DNA of 64,000 nucleotides from the NCBI GenBank assembly GCA_910588095.1, contig CAJUQH010000009.1:11004-75003 (forward strand), written 5' to 3'. The position numbers and the translations under genes are program-made. Positions 44,030-52,730 of this stretch are shown here, piece by piece. The stretch is from an uncultured Eggerthellaceae bacterium (GTDB lineage Bacteria; Actinomycetota; Coriobacteriia; Coriobacteriales; Eggerthellaceae). How positions within the stretch are numbered: the stretch's first letter is position 1; every line of letters starts with the position of its first letter. The notes below the pieces were generated by a model. That model saw only the letters and a list, made by a program, of their open reading frames with translations, did no database searches and was not told where the DNA came from.

Positions 44030-44977
44030 ATGGCTAACATCAAAGAACTGTCTCGCCGCCCCGAATGCCTGGCCCCGGGCCATCGCCTCTGCGGCGGCTG
44101 CGGCGCATCCATGGCGGTGCGCCAGGTGCTGATGGGCGTGCCCGAGGACGCAGTGCCCGTGGTGGGCTGCGCCACCGGCTGCCTTGAGGTGTCGACGACC
44201 ATCTACCCCTACGACGCATGGAACGTGCCGTTCATCCACAACGCGTTCGAGAACTCGGCCGCGACGGTGTCGGGCGTCGAGGCGGCCTTCAAGGGCCTGC
44301 AGCGCGCCGGCAAGATACCGGCCGACAAGAAGGTGAAGTTCGTGGCCTTCGGCGGCGACGGCGGCACCTACGACATCGGCCTGCAGTCGCTGTCGGGCGC
44401 CATGGAGCGCGGCCACGACATGGTGTACGTGTGCTACGACAACGGCGCCTACATGAACACCGGCATCCAGCGCTCGTCGGCCACGCCGAAGGGCTCGTGG
44501 GCCACGACGGCCGAGGTCGGCAAGGACCAGCAGGGCAAGACCCAGCGCCGCAAGGATCTGGCCTCCATCATCGCCGCTCACGGCGTGCCCTACGTGGGGC
44601 AGTCCACCGTAGGCCACTGGAAGGACCTGGTGTCCAAGGCCGAGAAGGCATTCGCTGCGGACGGCCCGGCATTCCTGAACGTGCTCGCGCCGTGCCCGCG
44701 CGGCTGGCGCATCGGCTCCGACGAGACCATGCTCATTTCGCGCCTGGCGGTGGACACCAAGTTCTGGCCGCTGTTCGAGGTCGAGAACGGCAAGTGGACG
44801 CTCACGCCGGTCAAGGAGAAGAACCTCAAGCCGCTCGAGGACTTCCTGAAGCCCCAGGGCCGCTTCAAGCACCTGTTGAAGCCGGAGAACGCCGAGCTGC
44901 TGCAGGAGCTGAAGGACGACGTCGAGGACTACTGGAAGTACCTCGAGGGCCGCGTGGAGGGCTCGAAGGACCTGTAG
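44030..44977 (+). CDS. porB: 2-oxoacid:ferredoxin oxidoreductase beta subunit
   Basis: TPP-binding subunit with one [4Fe-4S] cluster. Cluster ligands are in CLAPGHRLCGGCGAS and LAPCPRGW. The TPP motif is AFGGDGGTYDIGLQSLSGA, followed by CYDNGAYMNTGIQRSSATP, where many homologues have YDNEAYMNTG. 315 residues. Last gene of the por operon; the gap after it leads to a terminator at 45126-45161. Confidence 0.95.
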   Translation: MANIKELSRRPECLAPGHRLCGGCGASMAVRQVLMGVPEDAVPVVGCATGCLEVSTTIYPYDAWNVPFIHNAFENSAATVSGVEAAFKGLQRAGKIPADKKVKFVAFGGDGGTYDIGLQSLSGAMERGHDMVYVCYDNGAYMNTGIQRSSATPKGSWATTAEVGKDQQGKTQRRKDLASIIAAHGVPYVGQSTVGHWKDLVSKAEKAFAADGPAFLNVLAPCPRGWRIGSDETMLISRLAVDTKFWPLFEVENGKWTLTPVKEKNLKPLEDFLKPQGRFKHLLKPENAELLQELKDDVEDYWKYLEGRVEGSKDL

Positions 44978-45125
44978 GGCCAAAAGCCCGCAGGCCTCAG
45001 GCGAGGCATGCCCAGCACGCCACCTTCGCGTTCCAAGCGCACTTATCTCGTGGCACGAAGGCCACTCGAGTGCGCTTCCACGCGAATCTGACGCACTGGC
45101 TGCACCTTCATATAGGCGAGCAAGC

Positions 45126-45161
45126 AAAGGGAGGGCCTTGCCCCTCCCTTTCGTCGTTTTT
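45126..45161 (+). terminator. Terminator of the por operon
   Basis: AAAGGGAGGG (45126-45135) pairs perfectly with CCCTCCCTTT (45142-45151); loop of six; T5 run at 45157-45161. The 150 bases between porB and this hairpin hold nothing recognisable. Confidence 0.75.
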
Positions 45162-45176
45162 GGGCAAGATTCACCG

Positions 45177-45205
45177 TTGACGCAGGCAAGTGCTGACCAT
45201 ATACT
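45177..45205 (+). promoter_or_regulatory. Sigma-70-type promoter for rplM-rpsI
   Basis: TTGACG (45177-45182) and TATACT (45200-45205) with a 17-base spacer, a near-consensus promoter immediately after the por terminator. It predicts an untranslated leader of about 210 bases. Confidence 0.75.
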
Positions 45206-45211
45206 TGAAAA

Positions 45212-45420
45212 GTTCGCTTTCAAAAGCCCCGTAAACGCAGAGCGGGTCGAAGGCGCGCGCACGATGGGGAGTCCAGAACCCGGTCGAGCGCGTCGAGCGC
45301 GGCGTAGGAAACCGCGCGGGCTTTCGCCATCTGCACTTTTGAAAACAAACCGGTGCGCATCGGGCGCCCCGCAAGGGCACGCTTCAACCCGGGTGCCGCA
45401 CACCATAGGAGGAAGTAAGA
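45212..45420 (+). promoter_or_regulatory. Long untranslated leader of rplM
   Basis: About 210 bases with GC-rich self-complementary stretches (for example two GTCGAGCGC copies near 45280-45300 and GCGCATCGGGCGCCCC further on), ending in the ribosome-binding site GGAGGAAG. Ribosomal protein operons often regulate themselves through such leaders. I cannot match it to a named motif. Confidence 0.4.
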
Positions 45421-45855
45421 GTGAAGACGTATTACGCAAAGCCGCAGGAGGTGGAGCGCGAGTGGGTCCTGATCGACGCTGAGGATCAGGTGCTCGGCCG
45501 CGTGGCCACCAAGGCAGCCACCATCTTGAAGGGCAAGCACAAGCCGCAGTACACCCCGCACGTCGACACGGGCGACTTCGTTGTCGTCGTGAATGCCGAC
45601 AAGATCCGCGTGACCGGCGCCAAGACCACCGACAAGGTGTATTCCCGCCACAGCGGTTTCCCGGGCGGCCTCAAGCAGGAGACCTTCGAGGAGGCCATGG
45701 CCAAGCACCCCGAGCGCGTCATCGAGCACGCGGTGAAGGGCATGCTGCCCAAGAACACGCTCGGCCGCGCCATGGGCAAGAAGCTGAAGGTGTATGCCGG
45801 CCCCGACCATCCGCATACCGCACAGAATCCGCGCAAGATCGAGATGGAGGGTTAA
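45421..45855 (+). CDS. rplM: 50S ribosomal protein L13
   Basis: Large-subunit protein L13. It has KTYYAKPQEVEREWVLIDAE at the N-terminus and VTGAKTTDKVYSRHSGFPGG in the middle, with AVKGMLPKNTLGRAMGKKL near the end, all conserved. Start GTG 45421 after GGAGGAAG. 144 residues. Co-transcribed with rpsI two bases later. Confidence 0.98.
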   Translation: MKTYYAKPQEVEREWVLIDAEDQVLGRVATKAATILKGKHKPQYTPHVDTGDFVVVVNADKIRVTGAKTTDKVYSRHSGFPGGLKQETFEEAMAKHPERVIEHAVKGMLPKNTLGRAMGKKLKVYAGPDHPHTAQNPRKIEMEG

Positions 45856-45857
45856 TC

Positions 45858-46250
45858 ATGGCAGGTGAAGCTCTGTATTACGGCACCGGCCGCCGCAAGA
45901 ACGCCGTGGCGCGCGTGCGCCTGGTGCCCGGCACCGGCAAGGTGACCGTCAACGGCCGCGAGGGCGTCGACTACTTCGGCCGCGAGTCGCTGGTCGACTA
46001 CGCCAAGGCCCCGTTCAAGGTGACCGACACCATGGGCCATTTCGACGTGCTGGCCAACATCAAGGGCGGCGGCATCTCGGGTCAGGCCGGCGCGCTGCGC
46101 CATGGCATCTCCCGTGCGCTGCTCGAGGCTGGCGATTACCGCGCCGAGCTGAAGAAGGCCGGTTTCCTGACGCGCGACTCCCGTATGGTCGAGCGCAAGA
46201 AGTACGGCCTGAAGAAGGCCCGCAAGCGCCCGCAGTTCTCCAAGCGCTAA
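45858..46250 (+). CDS. rpsI: 30S ribosomal protein S9
   Basis: Small-subunit protein S9, whose C-terminal tail reaches the P-site tRNA. It opens with YYGTGRRKNAVARVRLVPG and contains GGGISGQAGALRHGISRAL. The basic tail ends KKARKRPQFSKR, the invariant S9 ending. 130 residues. It is followed by a terminator. Confidence 0.98.
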   Translation: MAGEALYYGTGRRKNAVARVRLVPGTGKVTVNGREGVDYFGRESLVDYAKAPFKVTDTMGHFDVLANIKGGGISGQAGALRHGISRALLEAGDYRAELKKAGFLTRDSRMVERKKYGLKKARKRPQFSKR

Positions 46251-46286
46251 GGCCCAGCCCTCACAGCGTTGCAGGTTCTGCGACCG

Positions 46287-46318
46287 AGCCCCCTGGCTTC
46301 ACTGCCGGGGGGCTTTTT
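46287..46318 (+). terminator. Rho-independent terminator after rpsI
   Basis: AGCCCCC (46287-46293) pairs with GGGGGGCT (46307-46314) and TGGC/GCC extend the loop end; T5 at 46314-46318. Confidence 0.8.
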
Positions 46319-46490
46319 CGTTGCGCGGGATTCGCGGCTCTGCCTTCGGCGGCCACCTGCGGCTTCGCAGGATGTGCGCGCTCTATAGATAGAGCGCCTA
46401 ATCGGGGAAAGCCCGCGCGCAACGGGCGGCCTTTCGGTTAATATGGGAAGGATGGAACGCAAGGCGCGAAGCTTGGAGGAGATTCCCCTT

Positions 46491-47207
46491 ATGGCTGATG
46501 GATACAAGTATGACCGCGTGCTGCTGAAGCTGTCGGGCGAGGCCCTGGCTGGCGACCAGGGCTACGGCATCGACCCGAAGGTGGTCGACCGCCTTTCCGA
46601 GGAGATAGCCGAGATCGTGCGCGACGGCGTGCAGCTGGCCGTGGTGGTGGGCGGCGGCAACATCTTCCGCGGGCTCGCCGGCTCGGCCGAGGGCATGGAC
46701 CGCGCCCAGGCCGACTACATCGGCATGCTGGCCACGGTGATGAACGCCCTGGCCCTGCAGGATTCCTTCGAGCGCCACGGGGTGTTCAGCCGCGTGCAGA
46801 GCGCCATCAACATGCAAGAGGTGTCCGAGCCCTACATCCGCCGCCGCGCCCTGCGCCACCTGGAGAAGGGCCGCGTGGTCATCCTGGCTGCGGGCACGGG
46901 CAACCCCTACTTCACCACCGACACCACCGCTGCGCTGCGCGCCTGCGAGCTGGACGTGGACTGCCTCATGAAGGCCACCAAGGTCGACGGCGTCTATGAC
47001 AGCGACCCGGCCAAGAACCCCGAGGCGAAGCGCTTCGATCGCATCACCTACATGGACGTGCTCAACCGCGGGCTGAACGTCATGGATGCCACGGCCACCT
47101 CGCTGTGCATGGACAACGACGTGCCCATGATAGTGTTCGACCTGACCAAGCAGGGCAACATCCAGGCGGCGCTGAAAGGCGCCGACGTCGGCACGGTGGT
47201 GGAGTAG
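46491..47207 (+). CDS. pyrH: UMP kinase PyrH
   Basis: Hexameric bacterial UMP kinase (amino acid kinase fold), UMP to UDP. It starts YDRVLLKLSGEALAGDQGYG, with VVVGGGNIFRG and LAAGTGNPYFTTDTTAALRA in order and the C-terminal MDNDVPMIVFDL. ATG 46491 follows GGAGGAGATT; an in-frame upstream ATG at 46443 has no such site. A TAATAT at 46439-46444 may be its -10. 238 residues. First gene of pyrH-frr-uppS-cdsA-dxr. Confidence 0.97.
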   Translation: MADGYKYDRVLLKLSGEALAGDQGYGIDPKVVDRLSEEIAEIVRDGVQLAVVVGGGNIFRGLAGSAEGMDRAQADYIGMLATVMNALALQDSFERHGVFSRVQSAINMQEVSEPYIRRRALRHLEKGRVVILAAGTGNPYFTTDTTAALRACELDVDCLMKATKVDGVYDSDPAKNPEAKRFDRITYMDVLNRGLNVMDATATSLCMDNDVPMIVFDLTKQGNIQAALKGADVGTVVE

Positions 47208-47264
47208 CCGCGCCGCAACGACCGCACGATTAGAGGAACCTGAAAGAGGAGGAGGGCGCAAGCC

Positions 47265-47828
47265 ATGGCAGAGGTAGACGAGATCCTGACGAAGGCGGAA
47301 GGCCGCATGGGCAAGGCGCTCGAGGCGCTGCATGACAACTTCACCGGCGTGCGCACCGGCCGCGCGACGCCCATGGTGCTCGACCGCATCAAGGTTGACT
47401 ACTACGGCACCCCCACCCCCATCAACCAGATGGCGGGCGTGAAGACCCCCGATGCCCACATGCTGGTCATCGAGCCGTGGGACAAGTCGGTGCTGGGCGC
47501 CATCGAGAAGGCCATCCTCGAGAGCGACCTGGGCGTGACCCCCAACAACGACGGCGCCGTGCTGCGCCTGCCGTTCCCCCAGCTTACCGAGGAGCGCCGT
47601 CGCGAGCTGGTGAAGCAGTGCAAGGCTTACGCCGAGGAGGCCCGCGTGGCCGTGCGCAACGCGCGCCGCGACGCCAACGACGCCATCGGCAAGGCGCAGA
47701 AGAACGACGGCCTGCCTGAGGACGAGGCCAAGCGCGCCGAGGAAGCCGTGCAGAAGCTTACCGACAAGTTCGTGAAGGACGTCGAGGAAGCCACCAAGAA
47801 GAAGGAAGCGGAAGTGATGGAGATCTAG
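47265..47828 (+). CDS. frr: Ribosome recycling factor
   Basis: Releases 70S ribosomes from mRNA after termination with EF-G. Conserved features are the N-terminal helix with GKALEALHDNFTGVRTGRATP, the small beta domain around YYGTPTPINQMAGV, and the C-terminal helix RRELVKQCKAYAEEARVAVRN. 187 residues. The ATG has GGAGGAGG about 13 bases upstream. A hairpin overlaps the stop. Confidence 0.97.
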   Translation: MAEVDEILTKAEGRMGKALEALHDNFTGVRTGRATPMVLDRIKVDYYGTPTPINQMAGVKTPDAHMLVIEPWDKSVLGAIEKAILESDLGVTPNNDGAVLRLPFPQLTEERRRELVKQCKAYAEEARVAVRNARRDANDAIGKAQKNDGLPEDEAKRAEEAVQKLTDKFVKDVEEATKKKEAEVMEI

Positions 47829-47852
47829 GCTTTCCCGCGAAGCGGGGAAGCC
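47828..47852 (+). terminator. Hairpin after frr
   Basis: GGCTTTCCCGC (47828-47838) pairs with GCGGGGAAGCC (47842-47852) with one G-T pair and a three-base loop. No T-run follows, so it may only attenuate readthrough into uppS. Confidence 0.4.
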
Positions 47853-47883
47853 TCGCTTCGACGAGCTTCGCCTATGGTGGTAA

Positions 47884-48666
47884 ATGAACAAGCCCCTCGA
47901 CTACATATTCCCCGATGTGCCGGCCGACATCGATTTGTCGGCCTTGCGCGCCGATGCCATCCCGCAGCACATCGCCATCATCATGGATGGCAACGGCCGC
48001 TGGGCCAAGAAGCGGGCGCTCAACCGCCTGCGCGGCCACAAGGCGGGCATCGAGGCGGTGCGGGAGGCTATCCGCTGCGCGTCTGACCTGGGCGTGCGCT
48101 ACCTGACCATCTACTCGTTCTCCACCGAGAACTGGAAGCGCCCCGAAGACGAGGTCGTGGGGCTCATGGACCTGTTCGCCAAGACCATGCTGGCCGAAGT
48201 GGACGAGCTGCACGACGAGCACGTGCGCGTGATGACCATCGGCGACCTTTCGCCCTTGCCGCCCGAGACGCGCGCGGCGTTCGACGAGGCGTGGGAGAAG
48301 ACGCGCCGCAACGACGGCATGACGCTGGTGGTGGCGCTCAACTACGGCGGCCGGCAAGAGCTCTTGCACGCTGCCCAGGAATGCGTGCGGCGCTGCATGC
48401 TGCGCGCCGAGGCCGGCGGCGGGGCGCCCGAGGTGACCGAGGACCTGCTGGAGCAAGGCCTGTTCACCTACGGCATACCCGACCCGGAGGTCATCGTGCG
48501 CACGAGCGGCGAGATGCGCCTCTCGAACTTCCTTCTGTGGCAGGCGGCCTATGCCGAGTTCGTCTCGTCGCCGGTGCTGTGGCCCGACTTCGACCGCTAC
48601 GAGCTGCTGCGCTGCCTGCTGGAGTACCAGCGGCGCGACCGCCGGTTCGGCGGGGTAGGCGCATGA
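47884..48666 (+). CDS. uppS: Isoprenyl (undecaprenyl) diphosphate synthase
   Basis: cis-Prenyltransferase making the C55 lipid carrier for peptidoglycan. The catalytic motif HIAIIMDGNGRWAKKR is at about 31-46, with GHKAGIEAVREAIR next, YSFSTENWKRP in the middle and the C-terminal SGEMRLSNFLLWQAAYAEF. 260 residues. The ribosome-binding site is weak (TGGTGGTAA). The stop overlaps the cdsA start (ATGA). Its product feeds MraY and MurG encoded earlier in the window. Confidence 0.96.
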   Translation: MNKPLDYIFPDVPADIDLSALRADAIPQHIAIIMDGNGRWAKKRALNRLRGHKAGIEAVREAIRCASDLGVRYLTIYSFSTENWKRPEDEVVGLMDLFAKTMLAEVDELHDEHVRVMTIGDLSPLPPETRAAFDEAWEKTRRNDGMTLVVALNYGGRQELLHAAQECVRRCMLRAEAGGGAPEVTEDLLEQGLFTYGIPDPEVIVRTSGEMRLSNFLLWQAAYAEFVSSPVLWPDFDRYELLRCLLEYQRRDRRFGGVGA

Positions 48667-49781
48667 CGGCCGGCGGCCAGCTGACCGAGAAGCAGCGCGC
48701 CGCCCGGGCGCGCCTGCGCGAGCGCACCGACGAGCTGTGCCGCCAGGCCGATGGGCACCCGTGCCGCCCCACCACGCGCGACCTGGTGCTCGAGGAGGAG
48801 CTGGACGTGGTGCTCGACGCCGTGCCAGCCGGCCCCCCATGGCACTACGACATGACGCCGAGCGAGCAGGCGAAGCGCCAGCAGAAGCGCGACCGCCGCG
48901 CCCAGACCAAGGAGAAGGTCAAGGAGAAGGCGCTCGACAAGGCCCCTGAGAAGCTGAAGAACCCCACGAGCCTTCAGGTGCGCTTCCGCACGGGCGTGGT
49001 GTACACCGCGGTCACCGTGCTGTCGGTGCTGGCCGGAGGCCTGCCCATGCTGGTCATGCTCATGGTGGTGGCCGGCATCTGCGCGGGCGAGTTCTACTAC
49101 ATGCTGCGCCAAGACGCCAAGCTGCCCAACGAGATGCTGGGCATCATCGCGGCGGTGCTCTACCTGCCCGCCGTGTACTTCTTCGGGGCCATGGGGGCGC
49201 TGGCAGTGAGCCTGGCGTTGCTGCTGGCGCTGCTGGTGTGGTACGTGTTCTGGCTGCGCAGCCGCATCCCCGATGTGTGCGAGAGCTTCTTCGGCGCATC
49301 GTACACGGGCCTGCTGCTGTGCGGGCTGGTGGTCATCCAGCAGGCGCTTCCGTACCCGTGGGGCAGCATCGTGGTGCTGCTGCTGTTCCTGAGCGTGTGG
49401 GCCAACGACTCGTTCGCCTACCTGGTGGGCAGCAAGTTCGGCAAGCACAAGCTGGCGCCGCGCACGAGCCCCAAGAAGAGCTGGGAGGGCTTCCTGGCGG
49501 GCATCGTGGGTTCGGCGGCGTTCTGGGTGGCCATCGCGTTCGTGCCGGGGGTGCAGCTGCCGGTGTGGCTGGCGGTGCTGTTCGGCGTGGTGTGCGCCCT
49601 GGCTGAGGTGCTGGGCGACCTGGTGGAGAGCCGCATCAAGCGCAATTCCGGCTTCAAGGACTCGGGCACCATCATGCCGGGCCACGGGGGGCTGCTCGAC
49701 CGTTGCGATTCGCTGTTCCTGGCGTCGGCGGTGGCGGCCATCCTGCTGGTGGGCTTCGGCTGCATACCCTCGGTGCTGTAG
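48663..49781 (+). CDS. cdsA: Phosphatidate cytidylyltransferase CdsA
   Basis: Integral membrane enzyme making CDP-diacylglycerol for phospholipid synthesis. About seven to eight membrane segments lie after residue 105. The family signature SRIKRNSGFKDSGTIMPGHG, followed by GLLDRCDS, is near the C-terminus. ATG 48663 overlaps the uppS stop. The first 100 residues are charged and soluble (heptads of Lys/Glu/Ala) and are not part of the usual enzyme. Confidence 0.94.
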   Translation: MTAGGQLTEKQRAARARLRERTDELCRQADGHPCRPTTRDLVLEEELDVVLDAVPAGPPWHYDMTPSEQAKRQQKRDRRAQTKEKVKEKALDKAPEKLKNPTSLQVRFRTGVVYTAVTVLSVLAGGLPMLVMLMVVAGICAGEFYYMLRQDAKLPNEMLGIIAAVLYLPAVYFFGAMGALAVSLALLLALLVWYVFWLRSRIPDVCESFFGASYTGLLLCGLVVIQQALPYPWGSIVVLLLFLSVWANDSFAYLVGSKFGKHKLAPRTSPKKSWEGFLAGIVGSAAFWVAIAFVPGVQLPVWLAVLFGVVCALAEVLGDLVESRIKRNSGFKDSGTIMPGHGGLLDRCDSLFLASAVAAILLVGFGCIPSVL

Positions 49782-49837
49782 CAGTGCAGCCGCGCCCGCT
49801 TCGCCGGGGGCGCGGGCATGCGGAAAGGTTGGCAGAT

Positions 49838-51088
49838 ATGGGCACGCGCAAGCGCATCGTGGTGTTGGGCTCCACCGGCTCCATCGGAAGGCAGACCCTC
49901 GACGTGGTGTGCCAGCACTCGGACAAGCTGGAAGTGGTGGCCTTGGCGGCCCATGGCAGCGTGGACGCGCTGCTGGCCCAGGCGCGGGCGTTCGGCGTGC
50001 GGCACGTGGCGCTGGGCGACCCGGCTGCGGCGGCGAGCCCTTCCTTCGAGGCGCTCGAGCGCACGGTGTTCGACGGGCCGCCGACGGGCGATGTGGTGAT
50101 GCCCGAGGCGCCGGGTGGCGGGGGCACGGAGCCTTCGGTTGGCCTGGGGCCTGAGGCGGTGGCGGCCCTGGCTGCGCTGCCCGAGGCCGATATCGTGGTG
50201 AACGCCCTGGTGGGTGCCGCGGGCATGCGGGCCAGCTACGACACGCTGCGGGCCGGCAAGGTGCTGGCGCTGGCCAACAAGGAGTCGCTGGTGGTGGCGG
50301 GCGACCTGATCATGCCGCTGGCGCGGCAGCTGGACGCGGCGGCGGGACGCCAGCACGCGCTCATGCCCATCGATTCCGAGCACGGCGCCATCTACCAGTG
50401 CCTGCTGGGGGAAGATGCGCGCGAGGTCGCGCGGCTGTGGGTGACCGCTTCCGGCGGCCCCTTTCGCGGGCGCACTGCCGACGAGCTGCGCGGCATAGCG
50501 CCCGAGCAGGCCCTGGCGCACCCTACCTGGAACATGGGCGCCAAGATAACCATCGACTCATCCACGCTCATGAACAAGGGACTCGAGGTCATCGAGGCGC
50601 ATCACCTGTTCACGATGGATTATGGCCGCATCGAGGTGGTGGTGCAGCCCCAGAGCGCCATCCATTCCATGGTGGAGTTCGCCGACGGCAGCGTGAAGGC
50701 GCACCTGGGCACCACCGACATGCGCATTCCCATCCAGTTCGCGCTGAGCTACCCCGAGCGCTGGGACGCGCCGGTGGAGCCGCTCGACTTCCGCACGCTG
50801 GGCACGTTGGAGTTCGCGGCGCCCGACATCGACACGTTCCGCTGCCTGGCGCTGGCGCGTTACGCGGGGGAATGCGGCGGCACGCTGCCGTGCGCCATGA
50901 ATGCGGCCAACGAGGTGGCCGTAGCGGCGTTCTTGGCTGGGCGCGGGAGCTACCTGGGCATCGCGGGCACGGTCGAGGCGGTCATGGAGGCGCACGAGCG
51001 CGAAGGCGTCCAGGAGGTAACGAGCCTTGAACAACTGGAGGCTGTGGACGCGTGGGCGCGCCGGTTCGCGGAGAATCATCTGATGTGA
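49838..51088 (+). CDS. dxr: 1-deoxy-D-xylulose 5-phosphate reductoisomerase
   Basis: Second enzyme of the MEP isoprenoid pathway, NADPH- and metal-dependent. The Rossmann motif VLGSTGSIGRQTLDVV starts at residue 8. NKESLVVAGDL, PIDSEHGAIYQCL and TIDSSTLMNKGLEVIEAHHLF follow. I use ATG 49838, after GGAAAGG, not the longer frame reaching back into cdsA. 416 residues, with a Gly-rich insertion near residue 90. rseP and ispG, the usual next genes, are absent here. Confidence 0.96.
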   Translation: MGTRKRIVVLGSTGSIGRQTLDVVCQHSDKLEVVALAAHGSVDALLAQARAFGVRHVALGDPAAAASPSFEALERTVFDGPPTGDVVMPEAPGGGGTEPSVGLGPEAVAALAALPEADIVVNALVGAAGMRASYDTLRAGKVLALANKESLVVAGDLIMPLARQLDAAAGRQHALMPIDSEHGAIYQCLLGEDAREVARLWVTASGGPFRGRTADELRGIAPEQALAHPTWNMGAKITIDSSTLMNKGLEVIEAHHLFTMDYGRIEVVVQPQSAIHSMVEFADGSVKAHLGTTDMRIPIQFALSYPERWDAPVEPLDFRTLGTLEFAAPDIDTFRCLALARYAGECGGTLPCAMNAANEVAVAAFLAGRGSYLGIAGTVEAVMEAHEREGVQEVTSLEQLEAVDAWARRFAENHLM

Positions 51089-51238
51089 CGTGCGAGGCGC
51101 TGGCGCGGGGCGTCGGCCTGGGCGGCCGGGCGCTATGCGGGCGGCTTCGTGCGGGCGCGTGATGTGTCGTGCGGCTTGTGCGCGTAATGGCGTGCGCGGC
51201 TGCGCGGCGCGTTGTGGAGACGAGAGGAAGGCCTTGAG

Positions 51239-51496
51239 ATGGCATACTTGAGCAACCTGACCCTGTATTACAAGCCCACCTGCCCCTTCTGCATCAAGGT
51301 GCTGGATTACATGGAGCAGCAGGACATCGCCTGCGAGATGCGCGATACGCTGCAGCCGGGCGTGCGCGGCGAACTGGTGGCGATCGGGGGCAAGGGCCAG
51401 GTGCCGTGCCTGATCATCGACGGGGCGCCGCTGTACGAGTCGGACGACATCATCGCGTACCTGCATGGCCTGGTGGCTGCTGACGAGCTGGGCTAG
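51239..51496 (+). CDS. Glutaredoxin / GST N-terminal-like protein
   Basis: Small thioredoxin-fold protein. The redox motif CPFC lies in LYYKPTCPFCIKVLDYM (about 8-24). KGQVPCLIIDG gives the cis-proline, and LYESDDIIAYL is typical of glutaredoxin and GST N-terminal domains. 85 residues. ATG 51239 after GAGAGGAAGG. Likely a general thiol oxidoreductase; the partner is unknown. Confidence 0.88.
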   Translation: MAYLSNLTLYYKPTCPFCIKVLDYMEQQDIACEMRDTLQPGVRGELVAIGGKGQVPCLIIDGAPLYESDDIIAYLHGLVAADELG

Positions 51497-51511
51497 GGAA
51501 GGGGCGCGGCC

Positions 51512-51979
51512 ATGAAGATAGTGAGCGAGTTCCGCGAGTTCATCGAGCGCGGCAATGTCATGGACATGGCCGTGGGCATCATCGTCGGCGCGGCGTTCAC
51601 CGCTATCGTCACGTCGCTGGTGGACAACATCATCACGCCGTTCATCACGCTGGTGACCGGCGGCAACGGCACCGAGGTGAAGGGGCTTTCGATTCCTGTG
51701 CCGGGCACCGAGAACGGCATCGACTTCGGGGCGTTCATTGGGGCGGTCATCAACTTCCTCATCATCGCGTTCGTGGTGTTCCTCATGGTGAAGGCCATGA
51801 ACAAGCTGCGCGACAAGGGCGCGAAGGTGCTCGGCAAGAACGGCGAGGAGCTGCAAGAGAAGGCGCCGGCGTGCCCCTATTGCCTGGAGAACGTGCTGGA
51901 GGGGGCCACGCGCTGCCCGCATTGTGCGGCTGAGCTGCCCGCACCTGCCGCGCCTACCGTGGTGGCGGCTGAGGGATAG
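51512..51979 (+). CDS. mscL: Large-conductance mechanosensitive channel MscL with zinc-ribbon tail
   Basis: Homopentameric channel that opens on membrane tension during osmotic downshock. The first helix region is FREFIERGNVMDMAVGIIVG, with AFTAIVTSLVDNIITPF and the second membrane span FLIIAFVVFLMVKAMNKL. The C-terminus carries C121-P-Y-C124 and C135-P-H-C138, a zinc-ribbon-like pair absent from the E. coli protein but seen in some Gram-positive MscLs. 155 residues, with a periplasmic loop containing VKGLSIPVPGTENG. Confidence 0.94.
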   Translation: MKIVSEFREFIERGNVMDMAVGIIVGAAFTAIVTSLVDNIITPFITLVTGGNGTEVKGLSIPVPGTENGIDFGAFIGAVINFLIIAFVVFLMVKAMNKLRDKGAKVLGKNGEELQEKAPACPYCLENVLEGATRCPHCAAELPAPAAPTVVAAEG

Positions 51980-52127
51980 GATTCCCTGCGCCGACGCCTG
52001 GCCTACGAGGAGCGGATGTCGCCTGGGGCCATTCAGGCGGCTCCTTGGCCTTCTCGTGGCCTGTGGGGCGGTCGCTGGGCGAGCTGCCGTTCGAGCTTGC
52101 TGCCGCCCGATTGCTGACGCGTTGCGC

Positions 52128-52709
52128 CTAAGCCTCCTTCTTCGAGCAGAGCAGCAGGATGCCCGAGACTATGTTCACGAAGATGAGCGTGCATACGCCC
52201 AGGGCCACGGTGTTGGGCTTCGTGCCTTTGTAGATGCCCCAGGTGCGCACTGTCATGGGTATCATCCAGGCCAGCGGGATGATGAGCCAGCAGCATCCGG
52301 CGATGGTGATGAGGTTCAGGATGAAGGCGATGAGCCGCAGCGTGCGGTCGGTGTCGGTCATGGTGTAGACGACCGGAACCGTGGTGCCGGCGGGTGCGGA
52401 CTGCTGGACGTTGACGGTCACCGTGGGCTGGGGCGCTTGGGCGGCTGCGGCGGTCGTGGCGGCCTGGGTGGCGTCAGCGGCGGGTTGCGCAGCGGCTGCG
52501 GCGGGCTGGGCGTCAGCGGTTGCGGCATGATGGTCGCTGGCTGGCTGGGCGTTGGCAGCCGTGGTGGGCTGCGCGGCGGCTGCGGCGGTCGTGGCGGCCG
52601 GTTGCCCCTGGGCGGGCGCGTAGTGGTCGGTCCATGCGGCGCCGTCCCAGTAGCGCAGCTTCGTCGTGTCGCCCATCGGGTCCGGATACCAACCTGCTTC
52701 TGCCGCCAT
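52128..52709 (-). CDS. DUF2510 membrane protein with Ala/Gln-rich linker
   Basis: It begins with a DUF2510 domain (GWYPDPMGDTTKLRYWDGAAW), which is common at the N-termini of actinobacterial membrane proteins. A low-complexity linker rich in Ala, Gln, Thr and Pro (about 40-110) follows, then two or three hydrophobic segments (about 125-190). The start, complement of 52707-52709, has AAGGAGAGG upstream; a start seven codons earlier would overlap it. 193 residues. Function unknown. Confidence 0.8.
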   Translation of the reverse strand: MAAEAGWYPDPMGDTTKLRYWDGAAWTDHYAPAQGQPAATTAAAAAQPTTAANAQPASDHHAATADAQPAAAAAQPAADATQAATTAAAAQAPQPTVTVNVQQSAPAGTTVPVVYTMTDTDRTLRLIAFILNLITIAGCCWLIIPLAWMIPMTVRTWGIYKGTKPNTVALGVCTLIFVNIVSGILLLCSKKEA

Positions 52710-52730
52710 GAGCCTCTCCTTAAGTCTCAA

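Noticed and set aside
42733..45439. Long minus-strand open frames opposite the por genes (489 and 532 codons)
   Set aside because: They mirror GC-rich third positions of the por genes, have His/Val/Gly-rich nonsense composition and no ribosome-binding site. Similar antisense frames across 3-11 kb and 22-27 kb were dropped for the same reason.
45138..45482. 114-codon frame covering the rplM leader
   Set aside because: It runs through a terminator and a strong promoter and out of frame into rplM; no conserved domain.
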